Shown here piece after piece: positions 40,367 to 50,765 of a stretch of 64,000 bases of DNA. Where the stretch lies: assembly GCA_950022655.1 (NCBI GenBank), contig OX465584.1, positions 6,147,694-6,211,693 of the forward strand, read 5' to 3'. The number at the start of each line of letters is the position of its first letter. The stretch's first letter is position 1. The stretch is from Alentia gelatinosa (Eukaryota > Annelida > Polychaeta > Phyllodocida > Polynoidae). A model generated the notes under the pieces. It made no database searches, was not told the DNA's origin, and saw only the letters and a program-made list of their open reading frames with translations. A program made the position numbers and the translations under genes.

Positions 40367-40410
40367 GTCACCATGGCAACGCGAACTGGGGACGTGCGCT
40401 GTACCACGTG
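40367..40410. promoter_or_regulatory. RFX X-box and E-box
   Basis: GTCACCATGGCAAC at 40367-40380 fits the RFX X-box consensus GTHNYYATRRNAAC at every position. CACGTG lies at 40405-40410. X-boxes mark promoters of ciliary genes in animals. No ciliary gene is recognised in the window. Confidence 0.45.
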
Positions 40411-41060
40411 ATCAGAAAAAGGGGGGGGGTCCAAAAGGAAGTTTGTGATTTAGTGTCATCAGAATTTCTTCTGGCACATATAACTGTGTGATGTTCATAT
40501 CTACCTGACCATTGTTCACTCCTAATGTGTACACATCTATCTCATTATCCCACCCTCTAAACATATAGACAGCAACTAGCAGCTGATAAAAGATTCTTTA
40601 TAACAATGATTTGGTCGGATATATAGAGAGTCGGACAGGCAGACGAAGAAATAGAAAAACTAATTTTTGTATGAAAAACTGTAACCACTTTACTATTTCA
40701 CATCGAACGAGGGTGACTTTCATTGCATGTGTATATATACGTAAAGCCTATAAAATCCATCCCTTCAGGCTCTAAAGCACACAACAAAAGTAAACTATAG
40801 CTTTACGACTATCTCCCGAACTCTGGCACTGCTATCAAATATCAACACGAAACAAACTTAATCACTCTATGCCCCCTCAGGGTCGTTAGCCTATCAGAAC
40901 TGAGAACGGTGACCTACCTTTGCCGATCCCGTATAGCTGAAGGTCACCTCTAACATTCTCAAGGTTATCCAATGTAGGTCAGTCAGAAGATGGTCGTGAA
41001 GTGAAGCTCCCTCTACCGGCCGGCCGCGGTTATTGAACATGTTCCCTCGGGCCAGTCCCA
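40411..41060. other. No gene seen
   Basis: A G-run at 40422-40430, then AT-rich sequence, then a stretch richer in CpG from about 40880 that leads into the next promoter-like patch. Confidence 0.4.
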
Positions 41061-41069
41061 ACTCCGTAA

Positions 41070-41230
41070 CCCGACCGCACTTCCGGTGAGTGCTACATGG
41101 AACGCCGTGAGCGGAAGTAGGTAGAGTCACGTGACTTTTCGTGTAGGGAGGAGTTTGAAGGGAGAGAATATAAAAGTAAAAAGCCGGTTTGGTGTCGTAT
41201 ATAAAGAGTATCCGCAGACCTGAGAGTGAG
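41070..41230 (+). promoter_or_regulatory. Promoter-like patch with ETS, E-box and TATA
   Basis: CACTTCCGGT (41078-41087) and GCGGAAGTAG (41111-41120) are ETS sites. TCACGTGA (41127-41134) is an E-box. TATAAAAG (41169-41176) and TATATAAA (41198-41205) are two TATA-type elements in the correct order and spacing for a plus-strand promoter starting near 41200-41235. This is the most complete core promoter layout in the window. Confidence 0.5.
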
Positions 41231-41700
41231 TTCGAGGCAAGACTGTGGTGTTATCTAACAGAGACTCGGGTTGGAGATTTCAACGCCGAAGGTACAGCAT
41301 GGAGCGTGCAGTAGGGCGATAAAAGGGGCAGGTAGTGGGATCCCGTATAGCTCCAAGGTAGGAGACTCGCCGGTACACAGCGCCGGCCGGCAGACAACAT
41401 TTTGCTGCGTTTACAGACGCCGTTCTACCGGAAGCAGACGACAAACGGAACCGAGGCTCCCTGTAGGAACGCCGTGACATGTGGATGGTCACGGTTTCTG
41501 TTCCAAGTTTTCAGAATCTCTCCCCTTCCTTCATATTTCTTTCCTCCGCTTCTCTTGATTCCGTCACCTTTCCGCTGGGCGTCTCCATGACCCAAAATCC
41601 ATCTATTATCGCCCAGCCTTCGGAACGCCGCCTGGTGGCCTTTCCCGGAAGCTTCCCAACCAGCACTACTTTCGTGCGCGGACTTAAATGAGAGCAGAGC
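41231..41700 (+). other. CpG-rich stretch, possible 5' exon
   Basis: Several short plus frames are open, including 41479-41691 (70 codons, ending ...STTFVRGLK). I recognise no domain. CpG density and position just downstream of the TATA patch allow a non-coding first exon. CTACCGGAAGC near 41427 is another ETS core. Confidence 0.25.
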
Positions 41701-41823
41701 GCGATTCGGCTGGTGAATTCCTACGCAGAACGACCGATGAAGAAAAGTGTGAAGACAAGAGCAGTTAAAATTGATAAATAACCAATCAAATTTCTCTGAA
41801 AAGAAAATGAAAAGGTCAAAGTC

Positions 41824-41893
41824 TCACGTGATGGGTCACGCGCTGCATGCTGGGATCACTTGTCCCGCGGAGTAATCGCTGTGAACATGGCGG
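41824..41893 (+). promoter_or_regulatory. E-box, ZNF143-like and YY1-like motifs
   Basis: TCACGTGA at 41824-41831 and GCATGCTGGGA at 41845-41855 (the core of the ZNF143/STAF site, inverted) precede AACATGGCGG at 41885. The order resembles TATA-less animal promoters, about 620 bp downstream of the TATA-type patch. Confidence 0.35.
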
Positions 41894-42045
41894 TTATTTG
41901 GCTTCACTTTGAAATGCAAAATCGTCATTTCCTTAACGGCTTAAAACAGAATTCAATCAAATCGGAAGAAATGGGCATAATATTTAAGTCCTCGACTGTT
42001 GAGAAAACAAAGAAGTGGAGGCGACAATGGAAAGTGGAGGCCTGA
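41887..42045 (+). CDS. 52-codon frame from YY1-like ATG, unknown
   Basis: The ATG of ACATGGCGG opens a frame beginning MAVIWLHFEMQNRHFLNGLK and ending in a Lys/Arg/Trp-rich tail. It stops at TGA 42043-42045. No domain is recognised. The promoter-like context is the only support; a one-exon micro-protein, a first exon or chance are all possible. Confidence 0.2.
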   Translation: MAVIWLHFEMQNRHFLNGLKQNSIKSEEMGIIFKSSTVEKTKKWRRQWKVEA

Positions 42046-42545
42046 GATTTGGTGATCAAGAAACTAGGCCAGAGAACAAACCACAGATCGGTGGTGAACC
42101 AAAACTCGACATGAAAACATGCCAACCCCAGAAAGAAATGAAATACAATTTGAATACGGAGTTGTGAAGAAAGGAAAATACAAGAGACGGCAAAAAAAGG
42201 GGGGACATGAGAAGATGATCTGTCTGAAAATCAAAACCACGAAGGCCCGAAAAGCAGGTCCAGTCACCTAATGTGTGAGAGACAAGGGGAGTGTTTAAAG
42301 AAAACTGGTTAACTGTGCTGAAATGTAGGGGTGGATTAGTAAGAAGGAAACCCACGAGATGAAAATAGCTTGGTCCGTACTCCACCGATTTTGACTGCAG
42401 AGTAATTCACAAAGGCATATTTGATATATTCACATCACACAGCCACCATATATGACCCATGACAGACACGAAAAACATGTTGTAGTATGATGCAGCAGGA
42501 CATTGTGGCGTGCCCAGAAAATACTTGAAAGATGTCGCAAACAAC
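42046..42545. other. No gene seen
   Basis: The minus strand has two overlapping frames (109 and 67 codons) in different phases, rich in Phe/Ser/Leu, without a domain. Not called. Confidence 0.35.
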
Positions 42546-42874
42546 ATATTACTATACACCTGTGGCCGAACATGTATGAAATACTGCCCGCTGCTAGGGG
42601 TGTAGTATAAATAATGTTCGCGCCCGCTGTGGCAGCGGGCTGTAGTGAATGGCAGTGGCTTTTCATGGAGCAGAAAAGTTAATAAAACAGGTTTTTAAAC
42701 GAGTAGGAGGTATATAGTAATAAGAAAACGTAGTGACTGAGCCTGTACAGTGTCCGTTCTCGGTAATTTGATGAAAAAGTATGGCCCTCACGCCTGCAGC
42801 ATCTGGCCATATATTTTTATCAAATGACCTTGAACGGCGACCCGTAGGGCTCAGTAACCACGTTTTCTCATACT
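42546..42874. mobile_element. Foldback family K copy 4
   Basis: The module runs from ATTACTATACACCTGTGGCC to GGAGGTATATAGTAATAAG and contains ATACTGCCCGCTGCTAGGGG. The hairpin pairs AAAACGTAGTGACTGAGCC with GGGCTCAGTAACCACGTTTT, around CCCTCACGCCTGCAGCAT. Its arms resemble those of copy 3 (CTGAGCCCGTAGGG). Confidence 0.8.
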
Positions 42875-42990
42875 ATACTATATACCTCCAAAAATATGGC
42901 CGCCTCGCCTGCAGCATCAGGCAATACTTTTTTATCAAATGACCTTGAACGGTCACCCATAGGGCTCAGTAACCACGTTTTCTCATACTA
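42875..42990. mobile_element. Duplicated right half of K copy 4
   Basis: ATATACCTCCAAAAATATGG, CGCCTGCAGCATCAGGC, CAAATGACCTTGAACGG and AGGGCTCAGTAACCACGTTT repeat the preceding 90 bases in direct orientation. Confidence 0.8.
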
Positions 42991-43369
42991 CACACAGACA
43001 ATATGCTGTGACACAACCTAGAAAAGATGCTCAAGGACAATGGAGTCAAACACTCCATGACACAGGCTACAATAGAGACAGACGACTGTCAGATGACAGA
43101 GAGACTCTGCATGTCTGCTGACATCTAGAAACAGATGTCAGTCCCAACCTGTCCGATGATATGTCTTCATGAAAAAATGACAGCGGGCAGGAACCTTAAA
43201 TCATCCTCAAAAAGACCAAGGAGAGTGAAAAGAAGAAAAAAACAAAAACAAAAGTGAAGTAGAAGGTAGTTGCCAGACACAACGTTCTGACAATACTATT
43301 CGTCAGCAGGTTTTTATGCTAAGGATTGATGATGAAGAAGAAGAATGTTTTTGACTCGGGATGTCCATT
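42991..43369. other. No gene seen
   Basis: Unassigned; A-rich at 43215-43260. Confidence 0.35.
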
Positions 43370-43371
43370 GT

Positions 43372-43467
43372 CCGCCATCTTGTCTGCGTGCGGGGTGATG
43401 TCTCCGTTGGCCGCTAGGGGGAGGCAGAGATTGGACGGTCGCGTGTGTCGGGAGTTGCCATGACAAC
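43372..43467. promoter_or_regulatory. YY1, CTCF-like and RFX X-box cluster
   Basis: CCGCCATCTTG at 43372-43382 is an inverted YY1 site. CCGCTAGGGGGAGGCAG at 43411-43427 resembles the CTCF core with a 2-3 base insertion. GTTGCCATGACAAC at 43454-43467 fits the RFX X-box consensus fully. The YY1 orientation suggests minus-strand transcription. Confidence 0.4.
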
Positions 43468-43884
43468 CTGTAGATGGGTGGTTGTGGGAAAGTGTGGGGG
43501 GGGGGGGTTACTGTGGAGGTAGGATTTAAAAACACAACGGATCAAACCATAAAGGATGAAGTGCCAACGGCAGACAGGGTCGCTAGCCTTGCTCCCACGA
43601 TTAATTCCTCCACCAATTAACAGGGAAATTAAAAGACTTAATGACATCCGTGGAGGGGCAGGGTGGAAACACACCAATCAATCGGCGGTGGGTGAAGGAG
43701 TGTGTGGGAGTGTGTGGGTGGCGGTGTGGAAGCTGAGGTTTACTTGAGATCTGCTTTAAAAGGGTTCAAATCGATGTCGAAAGGCGCATGCGTCCGGCAA
43801 GGAGGAACCGGAAGTCCTGGGGATAATGATGAACGCTCTCCAAGCAGAGATACTGCGCCCTGCGTGTATCTCTGCACCAATCAA
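43468..43884. other. No gene seen
   Basis: A G-run at 43496-43508. GCGCATGCGTCC near 43785 is an NRF1-like core and AACCGGAAGTCC near 43806 is an ETS site, so this may extend the promoter-like region. No exon was recognised. Confidence 0.35.
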
Positions 43885-44446
43885 CGGCCGTGCTCCACTG
43901 CAGCCTATCATGTGGAGATTAGGTGGCGATCATCTGGTCGCTGGACGCTCGGCACCTAGTCGCCGATAGCAGAGCTGCAGTGGAGCTAGGGTCGGCACTC
44001 AAACTCCTAGTGGTCTCTAAAGCCTAATGCCCATCTACCGATTCAGGCTTGAGCGATTAGTTTGCAAATCTTATAGGAGTAGGTGAACTTGTCGCAGGCA
44101 AATTACGTAACTCTTCGCTCGATCTGCGGACATTGAGGAGATGAGGTGGTGGATATTAGTCCTAAGCAAATCTGTCTACTAATCGGTGGCTCACCCTTGC
44201 CTAGCTGTCCTACATCTACCGACTACGGCCGACTCCTTTAGGATGTCTTGGCTGAGACAAATTACTGTCCGTTTGTCGCCGACAAAGGTACATGAATGTT
44301 CGGAAATCGGTAGATGGGCATTGGGCTTAATCAGCCTCCATGTTCTCCTCATGGTCGTGCATGAGGCAAGAACAATCGGAGAACGGGTGGAGATTGGGTG
44401 AAGATTGTTCGGAGACCAACAATCCGGGCAATGGAGCACCACCTTA
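43885..44446. mobile_element. MITE family Y copy 1, split by MITE Z
   Basis: The left end GGCCGTGCTCCACTGCAGCC and the right end GGGCAATGGAGCACCACCTT are inverted repeats. GATCATCTGGTCGCTGG, AGTCGCCGATAG and TCGGCACTCAAACTCCTAG match copy 2. The Z element at 44018-44329 lies inside. Removing Z leaves about 250 bp. Confidence 0.75.
44018..44329. mobile_element. MITE family Z, nested in Y
   Basis: AAGCCTAATGCCCATCTACC and GGTAGATGGGCATTGGGCTT are near-perfect inverted terminal repeats of over 20 bases, with TAA/TTA flanks. The 310-bp interior has no open frame of note. Only one copy is in the window. Confidence 0.85.
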
Positions 44447-44590
44447 AGGCCGTGCTCCATTGCGCCGATCCACTGGAGATTGATTTGGTCACCGACCGAT
44501 CGGCTCCCAGTCGCCGATAGTGGAGCTGTAGTGGAGTTGTAGTGGGGCTAGAGTCCCGATCCCCCGACGGTCGGTGCTCAAACTCCTAGC
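44447..44590. mobile_element. MITE family Y copy 2, truncated
   Basis: The copy starts GGCCGTGCTCCATTGCGCCG directly after copy 1 and continues to GGTCGGTGCTCAAACTCCTAG, where family J copy 5 begins. It lacks a right end. Confidence 0.75.
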
Positions 44591-44864
44591 ATTATCTCAC
44601 CCCTGGAATAAATGTCCATAGGCTTAACATTGGGAACTCGTTCTTCATGCCGCTACAAGTATTGCAGTCCGTTCTCCATGGTTTATATCCTGTGTGTCGT
44701 CCATTCTTTTAATGTGTACAGGGGTGAGATAAATACAGAAAGCAACTCGTTTTGGTCAAAGAAGTCATTCTCCAACTCGTTTGATTGCAATGTGATATTC
44801 CCTTATCTGTTGCCTTGTTCATATCACTCCGCGTCAAGATTGTGGACAACGACGACTTTGAGCT
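44591..44864. mobile_element. Foldback family J copy 5
   Basis: The module runs from TTATCTCACCCCTGGAATAA to GTACAGGGGTGAGATAAA with CATAGGCTTAACATTGGGAA. The hairpin pairs TCTCCAACTCGTTTGATTGC with GCGTCAAGATTGTGGACAAC around a tip that complements to AACAAGGCAACAGATAAG. It is the inverted counterpart of copy 4. Confidence 0.8.
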
Positions 44865-45059
44865 AGACTTTTTCATTTCTTCTTTAGACCGTGTCTCAGT
44901 GGTGTGTCAGTATGAGGTCGCTGGAGGTTGGTATAAGACAAGAAATCTTATATAGTAAACTAGTTAAGTCACATCGATATGAATAACAATTAATATGTAA
45001 TCCTCCATCAACCTTATCATATACATGTTGTCGTCTCTGTATTAGAATTAAGGACATTT
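44865..45059. other. Spacer, no gene seen
   Basis: Unassigned. Confidence 0.35.
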
Positions 45060-45246
45060 AGTTGGAGAATGACTTCTTTGACCAAATCGAGTTGCTTTAT
45101 GTATTCATCTCAACCCTGTACACACTAAGAGAATGGATGACACACAGGATATAGCCCATGGAGAATGGACTGCAATACTCGTAGGGGTATGGAGAACTAG
45201 TTCCCTATGTTAAGTCTATAGGACAAAAATACCAGGGGTGAGATCA
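45060..45246. mobile_element. Foldback family J copy 6, hairpin lost
   Basis: One arm, AGTTGGAGAATGACTTCTTT, is followed by a full module from TTCATCTCAACCCTG to CCAGGGGTGAGAT. The other arm and the tip are absent. The module is very close to copy 4. Confidence 0.8.
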
Positions 45247-45721
45247 AATGTAGTTCCATCTTATTACCCCTGTGTCTGCCCCTGTGTCTAACTCCCACAA
45301 TGTAACTGGGTTGGAGTAAAGATATGTACCTATTCATATTATCCTATGCCTAAGTCACACTATGTGTCACAAATCATGTCATATCATTTCTCATCAATTC
45401 TCCAACAAGTATTGGGTGGTGGTTTAATATTGTAATATGTTATACAATGTATTATTATACTATATAAACTGCTTACTTATGAGTCACCTCTGGTGATAGA
45501 TCATACAAAACTTTATCTAGATGTAACGGCTGATATGCCATAAATGGAAGACCATCCATGTGATGAAGTTATGTGCTAATGATAAAAAAATAAAATAAAT
45601 AAAAAAAGGTTAGTAAACCCAGGTGCCACAAAAGATCTGCAGGGAGAGTGAATGGAGAAAATTCCTAAACATCGGCAGACGATAATGTGCGACAACGCAT
45701 GCGCACTGACTTCCCACTGCT
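45247..45721. other. No gene seen
   Basis: AT-rich, with an A-rich run at 45583-45606. Not assigned. Confidence 0.4.
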
Positions 45722-46082
45722 ACCAAAATACATAGACAATAATCGATGGTTTTGTTGACAGGTGGCCGTAAACCATGACAGGTTGACTCATAGTAATACA
45801 CAAATGCTTGCGAGCGTTTTACGACGTCAACCTCTAGTGGTTTACAGAGCCGTCTGTCCACAAAATCATCATTTGTTGCATTCGTTATCCTTCTTTTCGA
45901 ATAAATTAAACCCAATGATTGCCATATTAAAGGGTATAAGAATCGGGATTATATTTCTTTGCTCTACAGCAGAATCTGTATACCACAGTTATGGTATCTG
46001 ACAGGTTTTATAAAATGGGTCGTGGTTTACTGAGTCCCCATTCATTTTCAATGGGGTCTTTGTATATGATGGGTAATACTAT
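45722..46082. mobile_element. Foldback family I copy 2, inverted
   Basis: This is the reverse complement of the 26670-27090 unit: CGATGGTTTTGTTGACAGGT, GCCGTCTGTCCACAAAATCA, ATACCACAGTTATGGTATCT and CCCCATTCATTTTCAATGGG. The hairpin arms here are less well matched (GTTGACAGGTGGC against GCCGTCTGTCCAC). Confidence 0.8.
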
Positions 46083-46085
46083 CGT

Positions 46086-46383
46086 AAAACTGGATGAGTT
46101 TTAATCTTTGCCACCGTATGCCACAACTGGAGTTTGGCATAGTGACTTCATGAGGCAAAGCTGAGTGAAGTCCGGAGCTAAAACTCCAGGAGTGGCATGT
46201 GATGGCCAAGATTAAAACGAATCAGGTTTTGATTTTATCCTACCCGTCTCCTCGATTTTGGAATATTACGTGATGACATTTCTGCATGCCACTAGTGGCA
46301 TATAAAACTCTGTATGCCAGTCAGCGTGGCATACGGAAACTCAATGTTAAGCCTATGGGATTTTATATTAGGGGTAGGATAAA
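46086..46383. mobile_element. Foldback family F copy 2, inverted
   Basis: A hairpin with tip CATGAGGCAAAGCTGAGTG (arms near CCGTATGCCACAACTGGAGT / ACTCCAGGAGTGGCATGTGA) is followed by a module from TATCCTACCCGTC to TAGGGGTAGGATAAA. It carries TGCCACTAGTGGCATATAAA and CAATGTTAAGCCTATGGGA as in copy 1. Confidence 0.8.
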
Positions 46384-47282
46384 GACGCATTCCTTGACTC
46401 GAGGCATTTCTGTTGAACTTTAGTTTTCCCGCCATGGTGTTTATTGGACTTGGCTCAGATTCTTCTGATTAATCAATGCTTGCTCTCGACCGAGCATCTA
46501 GATCGAAAAACACATTTCTCAAAATGATGATCTTCTTAAAGGATTTGCATGAATTTGTCATGGAATTCTCATCCGCCATTTTTTGTTCTCTCACTAAGGA
46601 TTCCAACATTTCATCGTATTAACGTCAATCGTAATTACTTAATAAGATGCAATCTAATTGTAGAAACATGCAAACAAAACAATGGAAAATTACTACATGG
46701 CGAAAGTGTTGAATGAAAAAAGAGCATTTCTCACGACAAAGGTCAAGCAATGAACCAGAGGTAATAGACAATGACACTCAGAAAATAAAATATTCCAGCT
46801 CTGGTCAGATCTTGTTTGTCATACTGGAATAAATGTGTAATATCGATACTAATGCGTTAACAGCCATAAAATCTGAAATATTATTTAATTGTACAATGTC
46901 GATTTTAGGTTTGATTACTGTCCTTGAATAAATGATTTCATTTTTTAAAAGGCATTCTTAAAGAACAATACAAAATAAAGTGTTGTGAAAGGCAAGGATG
47001 GCGACCTATGTATTGATGTATGGAAGATTTTCTTATCAAATCGAGCAGTGCTTTTCCTTATTTATCATACTATTTACATAAATTCTAGTTTTAAATTGCA
47101 TTTAGTTTCATATTTGGGATGAGAAAGTCTTGTTAGGCAGTCTTTATTTATGGCTTAAACACCCAGTCTGCTTTTCTGTAATCTAGATTACCCGAAGGTA
47201 TGTATATTTGACATCATTTTTAACGGGGCCGTGAGAGAATAGGTTGTTTTATGTTATATTACTCCATTTTCATTATTTGTCG
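46384..47282. other. AT-rich, no gene seen
   Basis: About 900 bp with no repeat or coding signal noticed. Confidence 0.45.
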
Positions 47283-47287
47283 GAGAT

Positions 47288-48361
47288 GAAGTGTGTATTT
47301 CCTTAGTTTAGGTTTCACAAGTCCTATCTTTAGGTCTCATAACACAGAGTGAACAATAATATGACATTGTGTAGTCTAGGATGCCATTTTAAAACACCGT
47401 AGGCTGATATAAAGACTTCAATAAAGCGAACCCTGTCTTACAACCACATGACATATCTATCGTCATAAGCCATCGCTCAGTGGACAGCAATATGGAGACT
47501 GTGTTACGGAATCAAAGTGCTACCCTGCCCAGAATACTGACAACAATTCAGGTCTGACCGTCAGATCGTCCCTCCACCGTCAACATGATTGCCACCCTAC
47601 TACAAAACTGAAACTAAGGGAATACACACTTCCCTCTCCCATCCTACCCCTTACAATTCACTGGGAGTGAAGTGTGTATTCCCTTAGTTTCGATTTCACA
47701 AGTCCTATCTTTAGGTCCTACAACACAAAGTGAACAATAATATGACAGTTCGTTGTCTAGGATGCCATTTTAAAACGCTGTAGGCTAATATAAAGACTTC
47801 AATAAAGTGAACCCTGTCTTACAACGGCATGACATATCTATCGTCATAAGCCATCGCTCAGTGGACAGCAATATGGAGACTGTGTTACGGAATCAAAGTG
47901 CTTCCCTGCCCAGAATACTGACAACAATTCCAGTCTGTCTGTTGGATCGTCCCTCCACCTTCAACATAATTGCCACCTCACTACAAAACTGAAACTAACG
48001 GAATACACACTTCCCCTCCCCCATCCTACCCCCTTCTATTCACTGGGAGTGAAGTGTGTATTGCCTTAGTTTCGGTTTCACAAGTCCTAGCTGTAGGTCT
48101 CACAACACAGAGTGAACAATAATATGACATTTTGTAGTCTAGGATGGCATTTTAAAACGCCGTAGGCTGGTATAAAGACTTCAATGAAGTGAACCCTGTC
48201 TTACAACCACATGACATATCTATCGTCATAAGCCATCGCTCAGTGGACAGCAATATGGAGACTGTGTTACGGAATCAAAGTGCTACCCTGCCCAGAATAC
48301 TGACAACAATTCAGGTCTGACCGTCAGATCGTCCCTCCACCGTCAACATGATTGCCACCCG
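47288..48361. repeat. 381-bp satellite with inverted-repeat ends
   Basis: Three units begin at 47288, 47669 and 48051. Units 1 and 2 each start GAAGTGTGTATTCCCTTAGT (or close) and end with its complement ACTAAGGGAATACACACTTC, so each unit looks like a 345-bp TIR element plus a 36-bp spacer. Unit 3 is cut at 48361, where CpG-rich unique sequence starts. Units 1 and 3 agree in their last 100 bases against unit 2, a sign of conversion or staggered duplication. Confidence 0.9.
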
Positions 48362-48720
48362 ACTGCGCGCGCACTCCAATCACTCCCGCCGCCGCCGCGA
48401 CCCCTAGCGGGCCTCCGCGACATGATCACTCACCCACTTACAGCCAATGAGCGTGCGCCATCGCCGTGAGCCCGGGACTGCCGTGCGGCCACCTAGCGGC
48501 CACTCCAACGACTACCTGTCCTTGTTTTCATTTGATCAAGTAGCGCCCACGTGACCCGCGAACTGACCAATAGCAATCAAGGACGGCGTTGGCTGCGGCG
48601 CACCTTGTTCCTCTCCGATAGGCCCGGTGGAGACTGCTCTCTTATGTTGACCTCGATGCACTGACTGCCCCCAAGATGGAGCCAGCGGTACACGGCGCTC
48701 AGAATACGCAATGAAGGCGA
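48362..48720. promoter_or_regulatory. CpG-island-like patch
   Basis: This is the most CpG-dense stretch in the window, with GCGCGCGC at 48365-48372, CCGCCGCCGCCGCGACC, CACGTG at 48548-48553 and CCAAT at 48567-48571. CCACCTAGCGGCC near 48490 and CCCCTAGCGGG near 48401 are CTCF-like. A minus 81-codon frame (48536-48781) has no domain. A housekeeping promoter is plausible, with either direction possible. Confidence 0.4.
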
Positions 48721-49244
48721 TATCATGTCTTAGAATCTGATTTAATTTGGATCCCACCTTATGGCATGATCTCCCCTTCACCCCCTACCCCTAGGCCTGC
48801 CACAATTCACATTGTAACCTAAGGGTGAATGACGGGAGGTGCCCCTACGGTTTTCTGGGTCTAGTGGGAGAAATTTTCCAATATCTGGACAGAACCTGGA
48901 TCTAGCAGCACACTCGCCCCCAAGCGGCAGGGTGTGACACTACCGCTGACGTATGACCCTCTTACGGTCACATGACCCCATCGGAGGCCAGCCATTGGCC
49001 CCCGGGACAAATTGCTTTGGACACAATAATCCTTAAATAAGGCGGGTGGCGAGCGGGCAATGGGGTCTCATTTTGTGATTTCGTCGGCGAGCTGGCTCAT
49101 TCAGGGCGACATTATTTGAACTGAGACCTTGATCTGGGAGCAGGGTTTATTTTACCTCCGTCTGCCCCACCTTTTCCCGCTTATTTATGGCCGAGAGATC
49201 GGGAACATTGTGACTTGAGATTGCCAACCTGCACGGCCAGTGGG
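48721..49244. other. No gene seen
   Basis: Unassigned, moderately GC-rich. Confidence 0.35.
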
Positions 49245-50565
49245 GGTGTGTTATGTGAGGAGAGGAAGGGGGAGGGGGAGGGGTATGAATAGAAGGGGGC
49301 TGGATGGGGGAGGGGGTGTGAATAGAAGGGGGCTGGATGGGGGAGGGGAAGGGGTATGAATAGAAGGGGTTTGAGTGGGAGAAGGGTATAGATAGAAGGG
49401 GGTTGGGTGGGAGGGGTATGAATAGAAGGGGGTTGGATTGGGGAGGGGTATGAATAGAAGGGGGCTGGATAGGGAGGGGGTATGAATAGAAGGGGTTGGA
49501 TTGGGGAGGGGTATGAATAGAAGGGGGTAGGATGGGGGAGGGGTATGAATAGAAGGGGGTTGGGGGAGTGCGTATCAATGGAAGGGGTTGGATGGGGGAG
49601 GGGTAGGAATAGAAGGGGGTTGGATGGGGGAGGGGGTATGAATAGAAGGGGGTAGGATGGGGGAGGGGGTTTGAATAGAAGGGGGTAGGATGGGGGAGGG
49701 GTATAGATAGAAGGGGATTGGATGGGGGAGGGGTATGAATAGAAGGGGGTTGGGGGGAGGGGTATGAATAGAAGGGGGCTGGATAGGGAGGGGGTATGAA
49801 TAGAAGGGGGTTGGATTGGGAAGGGGTATAAATAGAAAAGGGTTGGGGGGAGGGGTATGAATAGAAGGGGGTTAGATTGGAGAGGGGATATGAATAGAAG
49901 GGGGTTGGATGGGGGAGGGGGTATGAATAGAAGGGATGGATGGGGGAGGAGGTATGAATAGAAGGGGGTTGGATTGGAGAGGGGGTATGAATAGAAGGGG
50001 TCGGATGGGGGAGGGGGTATGAATAGAAGGGTGTAGGATGGGAGAGGGGTATAGATAGAAGGGGGTTGGATGGGGGAGGGGTATAGAAAGAAGGGGGTTG
50101 GATGCGGGAGGAGGTATGAATAGAAGGGGGTTGGGGGGAGGGGTATGAATAGAAGGGGGTTGGATTAGGGAGGGGTATGAATAGAAGGGCGTTGGATTGG
50201 TAAGGGGTATGAATAGAAGGGGGTTGGGGAGAGAAGGGATTTGGATGGGGGAGGAGGTATGAATAGAAGGGGGTTAGATTGGAGAGGGGGTATAAATAGA
50301 AGGGGGTAGGATGAGGGAGGGGGTATGAATAGAAGGGATTGGGGAGGAGGTATGAATAGAAGGGGGTTGGATTGGAGAGGGGGTATGAATAGAAGGGGGT
50401 AGGATGAGGGAGGGGTATAGATAGAAGGCGGTTGGATGTGGGAGGGGTATAGATAGAAGAGGGTAGGATGGGGGAGGGTATGAATGGAAGGGGGTGCACT
50501 GGTTTAAGAAGGGTGGTATGAATAGAAAGGGGTAGGATGGGGAGGGAGTAGGATGGGGGAGGGGG
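49245..50565. repeat. 33-bp minisatellite
   Basis: About 40 units of GGGGTATGAATAGAAGGGGG plus TTGGATGGGGGAG with many 1-5 base length changes. The minus strand stays open for 511 codons across frame changes (Pro/Ser/His/Tyr-rich), because no frame of the unit has a stop. I do not regard it as a gene. The plus strand is G-rich. Confidence 0.95.
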
Positions 50566-50765
50566 TGGCATCATTGAAATTATAGGAATCTTTGTGTAGC
50601 ATTGATGAACGTCTTTAGCACGGGAGGCAGGCCAGTGGATTCTCAAGATTCTAAGCCTAGTTCGTTGAGGATTCTTCTCCATAGAGCGTAGTGAGAACCT
50701 TGTACATAATACGACTTAGAGAGTGTGAGGTGTTGTGAGAGAGGTGCACCGAGGAGGACAGACTT
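50566..50765. mobile_element. Family Q fragment
   Basis: GGTGGCATCATTGAAATTAT, GGAGGCAGGCCAGTGGATTC, TCTAAGCCTAGTTCGTTGAG and ACGACTTAGAGAGTGTGAGG match one half of the inverted repeat at 60475-60772. The 33-bp array ends exactly where this fragment starts. Confidence 0.7.

Noticed and set aside
42056..42385. 109-codon minus frame
   Set aside because: An overlapping frame in another phase is equally open; Phe/Ser bias reflects base composition.
43760..43780. GGTTCAAATCG as a tRNA B-box
   Set aside because: No A-box, anticodon arm or acceptor stem can be built around it.
49147..50682. 511-codon open frame on the minus strand
   Set aside because: It is the 33-bp minisatellite read in changing frames. 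No frame of the unit has a stop, and the encoded pattern shifts phase repeatedly.
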